Source: Candidatus Liptonbacteria bacterium
GTDB lineage: Bacteria > Patescibacteriota > Minisyncoccia > UBA6257 > JACOXY01
Assembly (NCBI GenBank): GCA_016182095.1
Contig: JACOXY010000016.1
Coordinates: forward strand, 1-33,469
DNA length: 33,469 bases
Reading direction: 5' to 3'
Shown here: positions 8,763 through 15,190 of the stretch, one piece after another
How the letters are laid out: every line of letters begins with the position of its first letter
Position numbering within the stretch: position 1 is the stretch's first letter
Translations under genes and position numbers: made by a program
The notes under the pieces: generated by a model
The model's input: the letters and a program-made list of their open reading frames with translations, nothing else
Told to the model about the DNA's origin: nothing
Databases searched by the model: none

Positions 8763-8794
8763 CTCTTTATCCCATACAAAATATGCCTTCTCGG

Positions 8795-8866
8795 AGCCGA
8801 TGGAGGGATTTGAACCCACAACCTACGCATTACAAATGCGTTGCTCTGCCATTGAGCTACATCGGC
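8795..8866 (-). tRNA. tRNA-Thr(TGT)
   Basis: GCCGATG...ACGCA-TTTGTAA-TGCGT...GTGGG-TTCAAAT-CCCTC-CATCGGC-T; CCA not encoded (CCG). Confidence 0.9.
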
Positions 8867-8872
8867 GGAACA

Positions 8873-9487
8873 TCAATGTGTTAACTTTATCCTATATTCT
8901 TCTATCCACGCAAGTATTTGCTTCAATAGCAATTTGTCACAATAACTAATAGCTAATGTCCCATAAATTGATTTATTCTTGTAAGTTCCTCCTTTGCCAC
9001 CGTGTACGAACGATTTATAAAAATTTGTTTTGGGTATTTTTGTAACCTTAGACCAAAATTCTAAAAGTTTCTCTTCATTAAGATCTGGATACATATGAAT
9101 AAGCGCTTTCATCCTTCTTTCAGAAATACCACAAATAGTTCTTAAAAATTTTAGGAAAACTTTTATCATTGCCGGATCGCTGTTCGCGAATTTTACGCTG
9201 TTATTGGTTTTGGAGCCCTCTCCCCAATACAACATTATACCCGCCACTTTAAGCCTTTCGTCGTTCCTGCTCAAGTGATTTTTTAATATAAATTGTTTCT
9301 TCCCAAATTTATTGGTATATAAAATATTAATTGCCTCACTAATGGATCTGCTTTTTATGCCAGCCTTATCCAACCAATATCTAACTCCTGATGGTCCCAT
9401 ACCCAAACGTTTGGCAATTTGATCCATTGAGAGATGTTCCCCAGTATACATCCCCACAATTAAGTCCTGTTTTATTTTATGTGACAT
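8873..9487 (-). CDS. HTH + 'YWxEG/FWSxxTxI' domain protein B
   Basis: MSHKIKQDLIVGMYTGEHLSMDQIAKRLGMGPSGVRYWLDKAGI...AGIMLYWGEGSK...FANSDPAMIKVFLKFLR...FWSKVTKIPKTNF; start set at 9487, 7 nt after TATAAT; stop 6 nt before tRNA-Thr. Confidence 0.8.
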   Translation of the reverse strand: MSHKIKQDLIVGMYTGEHLSMDQIAKRLGMGPSGVRYWLDKAGIKSRSISEAINILYTNKFGKKQFILKNHLSRNDERLKVAGIMLYWGEGSKTNNSVKFANSDPAMIKVFLKFLRTICGISERRMKALIHMYPDLNEEKLLEFWSKVTKIPKTNFYKSFVHGGKGGTYKNKSIYGTLAISYCDKLLLKQILAWIEEYRIKLTH

Positions 9488-9494
9488 TGTACTA

Positions 9495-9531
9495 ATTATA
9501 ACAAACCAGTTGTTAGATAACAACTGGTTTG
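9495..9531 (-). promoter_or_regulatory. -10 box (TATAAT 9495-9500) abutting a 14-bp-arm perfect palindrome (9502-9531)
   Basis: CAAACCAGTTGTTA-GA-TAACAACTGGTTTG followed on the minus strand by TATAAT and the ORF B start. Confidence 0.6.
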
Positions 9532-9540
9532 AGTTGTGGG

Positions 9541-9694
9541 ATGAGCCAATGGCCGGAAATTGAACAATATTCGCCTATCTAGCGAATATTTTGAAACCCA
9601 TCGGTTTCAATGCTTCCGCCACGGGGAAACTACCGTTTCCCCGACCCCCTTCCCGGTTCAAATCCGGCGCATGAGCCAATGGCCGGATTTGAAC
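9541..9694. repeat. direct repeat of tRNA-Thr(GGT) 3' end (9541-9565 and 9671-9694) enclosing hairpins
   Basis: atgagccaatggccggaaattgaac vs atgagccaatggccgga-tttgaac. Confidence 0.75.
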
Positions 9695-9943
9695 CGGCGA
9701 CCTACTCCTTCATTTGCACCTCCTTTTTATTAAACCTATTGAGAAGGATTAGACTGTATCTTTGTCCCTACAGGACACCCTTGTCAGTCGTTCGGGCTAA
9801 AACAGCTTGTGCTGATTCGCCACGGTCTCTGCCTAGTCTGGGCCTTTAACCGTTATTCGGGATTCACCAAAGCGTTGCCACTTTGGTGGGCATGAGTTTT
9901 TCGCTCTACCATGGAGTTGCTCTACCAGCTGAGCTACATTGGC
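9674..9943 (-). tRNA. tRNA-Thr(GGT) interrupted by a group I intron
   Basis: Exons GCCAATGTAGCTCAGCTGGTAGAGCAACTCCATGGT / AAGGAGTAGGTCGCCGGTTCAAATCCGGCCATTGGCT give a full cloverleaf; anticodon loop ATGGTAA. Confidence 0.88.
9711..9907 (-). other. group I intron (197 nt) in tRNA-Thr(GGT), inserted after U36
   Basis: 5' exon ends in T, intron ends in G; P1 GGT|A-GAG...CTC-A-TGCC with U.G at the splice site; P7 CAGACTAGG / AAAGATACAGTCT; P8 TGTCC-TGTA-GGGACA. Confidence 0.85.
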
Positions 9944-9974
9944 AATTATTCTTATTTTAAATAACCGCTGCTCT

Positions 9975-10061
9975 TCCGGTGCGCCTCAAATTATTAGACA
10001 TTTTGGTAGGCGCCCGTTAAGAATGCCATCGGGCATTCTTAACCCAACTGAGCTACATTGG
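9975..10061 (-). pseudogene. truncated tRNA 5' end (CCAATGTAGCTCAGTTGG, 10044-10061) followed by two hairpins
   Basis: Hairpins GTTAAGAATGCC-ATCG-GGCATTCTTAAC (10016-10043) and GCGCCT...AGGCGC (9981-10013), then GGAAGAGCAGCGG resembling a D-arm continuation. Confidence 0.6.
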
Positions 10062-10196
10062 ATTATATTTTATTTTCAAATACTTATAGATAGTAACTAA
10101 AAAAACAAAATAATTCAAATTTGTGTGTATCGGCATATACGTACAAACAAATGGGGACTGCTTGTACAGTCTATTGCGTTATGGTATGCTGATTAA

Positions 10197-10814
10197 ATGT
10201 ATGTTATCAAAGATCATCAATTAAAGTTAGTAAAAGAATTGTATTATGATAAATTACTGCCGGCTTATGAAATTGCGAAAATACTTAGGGTGTCCGTTGA
10301 TGCGGTTTATGGTTTTATGAATCGCCATAATCTAAAAAGACGCACATTGGCAGAGAACAATAAAATACAATTTGCAAATAAAAAACCGTCTTTTAAACTT
10401 AAGGGCAATCTAAATGAGTACGAGAAAGAGTTGAAAGCTTCGGGAACGATGTTATATTGGGGTGAGGGCTTTCAATCAGAAAAGGCTATTGGTGTGGATT
10501 TTGCCAATTGTAAACCTGAGATGATAAAATTATTTCTTGAATTTTTAAGAAAAATTTGTGGAATAGATGAATCTAGATTGCGAGTCTATTTATACTGCTA
10601 TGCCAATCAGAACATAAATAATATTATTAACTTCTGGAGCGCTCTAACCAAAATTCCCAAAAGTCAGTTTACTAAGCCATACATAAGAACTGATTTTGAT
10701 ATCAAAAAAATAGATAAGATGAGATATGGCTTGATTCATATTAGATATCATGATAAAAAGTTGTTAAACTTAATACGAGGATGGATAAGTGAATACAGTG
10801 AAAAGTTTAGTTAA
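10197..10814 (+). CDS. HTH + 'YWxEG/FWSxxTxI' domain protein C
   Basis: LPAYEIAKILRVSVDAVYGFMNRHNLKRRT...GTMLYWGEGFQ...FANCKPEMIKLFLEFLRKICGID...FWSALTKIPKSQF; stop 4 nt before tRNA-Tyr. Confidence 0.8.
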   Translation: MYVIKDHQLKLVKELYYDKLLPAYEIAKILRVSVDAVYGFMNRHNLKRRTLAENNKIQFANKKPSFKLKGNLNEYEKELKASGTMLYWGEGFQSEKAIGVDFANCKPEMIKLFLEFLRKICGIDESRLRVYLYCYANQNINNIINFWSALTKIPKSQFTKPYIRTDFDIKKIDKMRYGLIHIRYHDKKLLNLIRGWISEYSEKFS

Positions 10815-10818
10815 AAAC

Positions 10819-11122
10819 GCGCAGGTGGCGGAGCGGCCAATCGCACGAGACTGTGTTAACGCAGCTCTTATAGGAAACTGTAAGATAAACTTTCCGGGAT
10901 AACGGTGAACCCTTCGACAAACTCACAGCAAATGCTCTGGTTAGTAAAGGTAATACCGTGGGAACCCTGCAAAAGCGGGGGCTCCGTAGAGACTAGATAC
11001 CGGAATACCTAAAGCCATTATGGCTATGGTAAAGATATAGTCCACACCTTAAGGAAACTTGGGGGTAAGTGAAATCTCGCGCCCAATGGGCTACGCAGGT
11101 TCGAATCCTGCCCTGCGCACCA
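10819..11122 (+). tRNA. tRNA-Tyr(GTA) interrupted by a group I intron
   Basis: GCGCAGG...GCGGAGCGGCCAATCGC-A-CGAGA-CTGT|AAA-TCTCG-long variable arm (GCCC-AAT-GGGC)-GCAGG-TTCGAAT-CCTGC-CCTGCGC-A-CCA; class II, matches bacterial tRNA-Tyr. Confidence 0.92.
10855..11071 (+). other. group I intron (217 nt) in tRNA-Tyr(GTA), between U35 and A36
   Basis: P1 CTGT/GCAG with U.G at splice site; GAGACTAGATACCGG ... AAAGATATAGTCC P7 elements; intron ends in G. Confidence 0.9.
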
Positions 11123-11289
11123 TTTAGGAAATTGCAAGTTTGAGACAGCCGCCTCGCTTCCTAGAGCGTCCGTGCGGACGCAAGGAGTAGCTCGCTCGGC
11201 GACTAATTCGTATTCAATTTTGGGGGTAAAAACGAATTCACGATTCCGCATTTTGGGGGAAGAAAATTTTTTAATCCAATACTGAAACC

Positions 11290-11321
11290 CAGAAAAAGCC
11301 TCTATTTTAAGGCTTTTTCTG
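11290..11321 (+). terminator. strong hairpin terminator downstream of tRNA-Tyr
   Basis: CAGAAAAAGCC-tctattttaa-GGCTTTTTCTG. Confidence 0.7.
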
Positions 11322-11327
11322 TTGGGC

Positions 11328-11356
11328 TTGACTTCCAAGCCCATATATGCTATATT
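11328..11356 (+). promoter_or_regulatory. sigma70-like promoter
   Basis: TTGACT - 17 nt - TATATT upstream of ORF 11441-11719. Confidence 0.6.
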
Positions 11357-11440
11357 AGTAATGTTATCGGAATCGCAAGAAACTGATAATCTCTGCGGTA
11401 GTAGTGCCATAGAGAACTGTACCTAAAAGGAGAAAAGGCG

Positions 11441-11719
11441 GTGGGAGAGCACGACAACATCATCAATATTGATGTGATCAAGCTGGTTGCTATGTTGCTG
11501 ACGCTGGTGGGCTGCGCGCTCATCCTCGTCGGCCTGACGGACCTCGCACAGTGCAAGATGTTCCGCTTCGTCCTCGGCGAGATGGCAATGGTTACAGCCA
11601 TTGCTTACAGCTTCCAGATGGCGCGCGAGGCAAGCAAGTTCGCCGCTTTTGGAATTGCCATCTTCTTCATTGTCGCCTCGATGAACTTCGCGCAGGCCAC
11701 TTGGCTTGTTGCGTGGTAA
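11441..11719 (+). CDS. small multi-TM membrane protein, GC-rich codon usage
   Basis: GTG start preceded by AAAGGAGAAAAGG; own promoter; hydrophobic segments; GAGCCCC...GGGGCTC hairpin plus T-run downstream (~11740-11790). Confidence 0.6.
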   Translation: MGEHDNIINIDVIKLVAMLLTLVGCALILVGLTDLAQCKMFRFVLGEMAMVTAIAYSFQMAREASKFAAFGIAIFFIVASMNFAQATWLVAW

Positions 11720-11901
11720 CTCGGACGACCCGGACCATCCCACGAGCCCCCGGTAGAATACAAATCTGCTTGGGGCTCTCACTTTTTCTAAAATTGAAAT
11801 TTTCATAAAAATGTCTTATTCTTTAGGTATTCGCTTTGCGAATTCTGAATTGAATGCCGCCAACCTTCGACAGGCTCAGGTCAAGAAGAAAAACTTGCTT
11901 G

Positions 11902-11930
11902 TCCGCCGTAGCTCAAAGAGCGTAGGCGGA
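11902..11930. repeat. palindromic intergenic repeat
   Basis: TCCGCC-gta-GCTC-aaa-GAGC-gta-GGCGGA. Confidence 0.6.
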
Positions 11931-12056
11931 AAATTGTCCGGTTCGCAACGAAGCCGCCATCTCATGGGGCGAAATGCGTTCGGCTTGTATTGGGCTTGCC
12001 GAAGTGACTAATTCAAGAATACTGCACCAAATCTAAAATCCCGCGTACGCGGGATT

Positions 12057-12458
12057 TTAGATTTCTACTTCTTTGTTTTCTGCATTGCCACTACTGCCGT
12101 TTCCGTTAAACAAGCTTTTCTGCTTATCGTGGCCATTGCCATTTGATTTAACCCTTCCCAAATAACCCATTAAGCTATTATCAATTCTTAAGACCGCCAC
12201 TCTTGCTTTGCGAAGTGTTTTCTCAAGAAAAGACGCGAGGGCCAGATCAAGTTTGTGGGTAGGAATATAGGCCATAAAACTTTTGACAAATTTGATGTCT
12301 TGGTTCTCGCCATCATCCAAGCGCGGTATGGCGCGCGCCACAATATAAGCGATAACGCCCAATGATCCAAAAAGAATAAGTTGAAGAATAAAATCCTGCA
12401 CTTCGTGACATATGACATCCAACATCTGACACATGACCTGCAAAATCTTTTTGGTCAA
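12057..12458 (-). CDS. hypothetical membrane protein
   Basis: 133 aa, one TM segment (FILQLILFGSLGVIAYIVARAI); perfect hairpin AAATCCCGCGTACGCGGGATTT at its 3' end. Confidence 0.55.
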   Translation of the reverse strand: MTKKILQVMCQMLDVICHEVQDFILQLILFGSLGVIAYIVARAIPRLDDGENQDIKFVKSFMAYIPTHKLDLALASFLEKTLRKARVAVLRIDNSLMGYLGRVKSNGNGHDKQKSLFNGNGSSGNAENKEVEI

Positions 12459-12488
12459 TTGTCAGTTGTCAATTGTCAATTGTTTTAA

Positions 12489-12920
12489 CTATACTTCTAT
12501 CCTATAAAACTGCCCGATCTCAATATTTTCACCGACCTTAGCTATTAGTTCATTAACCAAATCTTTTATGTTTTTCGTCTGATCTTTCTGGGCAAGCAAT
12601 TCATGGGTATCCTTGGGGTCCATAGCCGCAACATGCATCGCAAGATCATGGATAAGCTCGCGGAACGGCTCGGACCTCGCGACAAAGTCCGTTTCGGCGC
12701 GCATCTCAATTATAACGCCCACTCTTTCGTTGTGCACATAAGTATGGACAAGTCCGGCGCCGGTTTTTCTCCCGGCTCTTTTCTGAACCTTGGTCAACCC
12801 TTTTTCGTGAATTATTTTAAGAGCCCTATCAAAATCACCCCCAGCCTCTTCCAGAGCTTTTTTGCAGTCCATTACTCCGGCACTCGTGGCTTCTCTTAAT
12901 TTTTGGACATTGGAAGTCAT
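12489..12920 (-). CDS. tsf: elongation factor Ts (short form)
   Basis: VQKLREATSAGVMDCKKALEEAGGDFDRALKIIHEKG...VIIEMRAETDFVARSEPFRELIHDLAMHVAAM. Confidence 0.95.
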   Translation of the reverse strand: MTSNVQKLREATSAGVMDCKKALEEAGGDFDRALKIIHEKGLTKVQKRAGRKTGAGLVHTYVHNERVGVIIEMRAETDFVARSEPFRELIHDLAMHVAAMDPKDTHELLAQKDQTKNIKDLVNELIAKVGENIEIGQFYRIEV

Positions 12921-12978
12921 GCAAAATTATTCTAATTTCTCTAATTAACCTGATTATTCTAAAAAAGTATTCGGGTAA

Positions 12979-13077
12979 GGGTTAAGATGCCTGTTTGGTA
13001 AAAAGTTTTGGGGTTAAGTGTTTTTAAGACTAATAACCAGAGTCCACTAAACCAAACTGGCTTCCTAACCTTAACCC
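12979..13077. repeat. long imperfect stem-loop in the rpsB-tsf intergenic region
   Basis: GGGTTAAG..GCC-T-GTTTGGT ... ACCAAAC-T-GGC...CTTAACCC. Confidence 0.6.
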
Positions 13078-13091
13078 ATAGACACTGGCAT

Positions 13092-13970
13092 TTATGTCAA
13101 ATTGTCGGAATTGGCTGTGTTTGGTTTTGCCGGTATCGGCGCTACTCCCGGCTTGACATTCTTCAATGACTCATGAACTTTAGCCAATACCCACTTAATG
13201 CTCATCGGAGCGGAATCGTTTCCGGGAATCGGGTAGTCTATACCATCAGGATTTTGGTCGGTACTCATAAGCGCTACGACGGGTATTTTAACGCGCTTTG
13301 CTTCTCTAACCGCTGTATCCTGCAATTTGGAGTTAATAACGAGCAGGGCATCCGGCAGTTGATTCATTGATTCAAGCCCCGAAAAAAGCAGCGTGAGTTT
13401 TGATATTTCTCTGTTAAAATCGACTCGCTCTTTCTTGGTATATTTATCCAGGGCGCCAGACTTTTGATCTTCCTTAAGCTTCTTAAAATAGGCGATCCTC
13501 TTGCTAATAGTGCCAAAATTGGTAAGCGTTCCTCCAAGCCAGCGGGTTGAAACATAAAGCTGGTTTAAATTTTTAGCGGTTTCTACGATACTTGCTTTAG
13601 CGGCAGGTTGAGTTCCCACAAAAAGAATCTGTCCGCCCTTTGCGGCAACGCCATTCAGAAAATCCAGGGCTTTCCGCAAGTATTCCACGGTTTTCACCAA
13701 ATCTATAATCTCAATATAATTTCTGGTAGTAAAAACAAACTGCTTCGCGCGCGGATGTGTTTTGCTCTTGGCCTTGCCATAAAGCAAACCAGCCCTGATC
13801 ATTTCCTGAATTAGAGCTTCGTCTTCCTGGTTTATGGCCGGGAAAGACACGGGAGTAGTACCAGCGCTATTTTCGCTATCTTCGACTAACTGTGCTGAAT
13901 TTGTTTTTTCTATTATTGGATCATTAGGCATTAGATTATTCTGGAAAATATCACTTAAAATACCAAGCAA
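13092..13970 (-). CDS. rpsB: 30S ribosomal protein S2
   Basis: GLLYGKAKSKTHPRAKQFVFTTRNYIEIIDL...GGQILFVGTQPAAK...RWLGGTLTNF...VPVVAL-like IPVVALMSTDQNPDGIDYPIPGND. Confidence 0.95.
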   Translation of the reverse strand: MLGILSDIFQNNLMPNDPIIEKTNSAQLVEDSENSAGTTPVSFPAINQEDEALIQEMIRAGLLYGKAKSKTHPRAKQFVFTTRNYIEIIDLVKTVEYLRKALDFLNGVAAKGGQILFVGTQPAAKASIVETAKNLNQLYVSTRWLGGTLTNFGTISKRIAYFKKLKEDQKSGALDKYTKKERVDFNREISKLTLLFSGLESMNQLPDALLVINSKLQDTAVREAKRVKIPVVALMSTDQNPDGIDYPIPGNDSAPMSIKWVLAKVHESLKNVKPGVAPIPAKPNTANSDNLT

Positions 13971-14029
13971 TCTGCTTAGCGTTTGAAGAGAATCTTAATA
14001 TATACAGAGAAGAGAGTCAAGCACAAGGA

Positions 14030-14935
14030 CTATATTCCAATGTCCGCTTCGCCGGAAACATCCACCCCCTTGTCACTAGAATTTACACGTAGAGTGCCGC
14101 TGGCATTTGGCTCTTTAGAATTGTTATCCGGCCTGTCTTTATCCTCCAGCCCAATTTTAGCGCTCAATAAAGCTTGTGCCTCCGAGGCAACGCGAATTGA
14201 TTTTTGGAAATATTGGAATGCCTCTCCATATTGAGCCGCGTTTAGCTTAACCTTCCCGGCCTCCAGGGTATTTTTAGCAACTTGCAGGCGGGCTTCGGCA
14301 TCAAGTGTTGTTTCCGGTTTTGACTTGGCCTTGCTTTTTGCTATAAAGCTTTCCACTTCCTTAATTTTACTCTCGGTAGCTTTAAGTTTCCCTTTGGCGG
14401 CAGATTCAATTTCCGGTCCGCCCGCGGCAACAAGCTTCGCCTCCACTCCAATACTCGCGGAGTTAGCGGTACTGATATTATTTCTGACCAGTTCTAAAAG
14501 AGCGCTCACCTCTCCTTGAAGCTCGGGGTCTGTGACCCTAAACTCCGCCAAAACTCTTTCATGGGCTCTCAATCTGGCTTCAAACTCGGAGTTCACTTCG
14601 CCGACCGACTCCAATTTGTTTTTCGCTTCAAGATCGCTGCTAATTTTGACAATTTTATCGGCATGTTTTTTGAAATTGGTTTTAATTTTAAGGGCAAGTT
14701 CGGCGTTTAGGCGAGACTCCGCTATTAATTGCTCCGCCTCGGCAAGGCGCCTATCTGCCAATTTCCCGCTAAGTGTGCCCCGAGACTCTTCGCTTATAGC
14801 AAGCGCAAGCCGCACATTTTCATTTACTCCTACCTTGACACCATAAAGCGCGTCCCCAGGCAGAGAATTATCGGCCACAATCGAAACCCCCGTCCCGCCA
14901 GCAAACAGAATCAGAACAATAAGTATAATGGGCAT
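14030..14935 (-). CDS. DUF5667-like secreted protein
   Basis: TM then VADNSLPGDALYGVKVGVNENVRLALA...ADRRLAEAEQLI, pattern of DUF5667 proteins. Confidence 0.65.
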   Translation of the reverse strand: MPIILIVLILFAGGTGVSIVADNSLPGDALYGVKVGVNENVRLALAISEESRGTLSGKLADRRLAEAEQLIAESRLNAELALKIKTNFKKHADKIVKISSDLEAKNKLESVGEVNSEFEARLRAHERVLAEFRVTDPELQGEVSALLELVRNNISTANSASIGVEAKLVAAGGPEIESAAKGKLKATESKIKEVESFIAKSKAKSKPETTLDAEARLQVAKNTLEAGKVKLNAAQYGEAFQYFQKSIRVASEAQALLSAKIGLEDKDRPDNNSKEPNASGTLRVNSSDKGVDVSGEADIGI

Positions 14936-15190
14936 ATTTAAAAAATAATTTTAATATATATTAGACCTTTTTCATAATTCATTTTCTACTGCAATTTCCA
15001 TATTTTGCCTGCCTGCGCAGGCAGGGCTACGGCTTTCCTAAAAATTTCTTGAAATATACCGGTGTTTATTACTTCAAAATTTTTATTTCGCCTCGCCTAA
15101 AATCTGGGAATTTCGTTACGAAAACAATTATGCAAAAGGTCTATTTATTATACATCAATATTGTTTTTGGCGCAAAATCAGCGAGGGGCC

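Noticed and set aside
8660-8949. ORFs with MEGFEPTTYALQMRCSAIELH-type peptides
   Set aside because: Antisense translation of tRNA-Thr and the tRNA 3' half.
9610-9849. 79-aa plus-strand ORF (MLPPRGNYRFPDPLP...)
   Set aside because: Runs antisense through tRNA-Thr exons, its group I intron and the hairpin run; translated tRNA sequence (PMAGFEPATYSF) is a known annotation artefact.
9541-10080. CRISPR array or classical integron attC interpretation of the hairpin cluster
   Set aside because: No regularly spaced identical repeats, no cas or integrase gene, and hairpin sequences all differ.
11024-11410. 128-aa minus-strand ORF with CAGQDSNLRSPLGARF
   Set aside because: Antisense of the tRNA-Tyr 3' exon and intron, not a real protein.
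11811-12011. 66-aa ORF
   Set aside because: Composed of intergenic palindromic repeats (CTTCGACAGGCTCAGG, TCCGCC-gta-GCTC); no promoter or RBS support.
15006-15028. GCCTGCCTGCGCAGGCAGG palindrome
   Set aside because: Looks like a common short dispersed palindrome; nothing in context to raise its interest.
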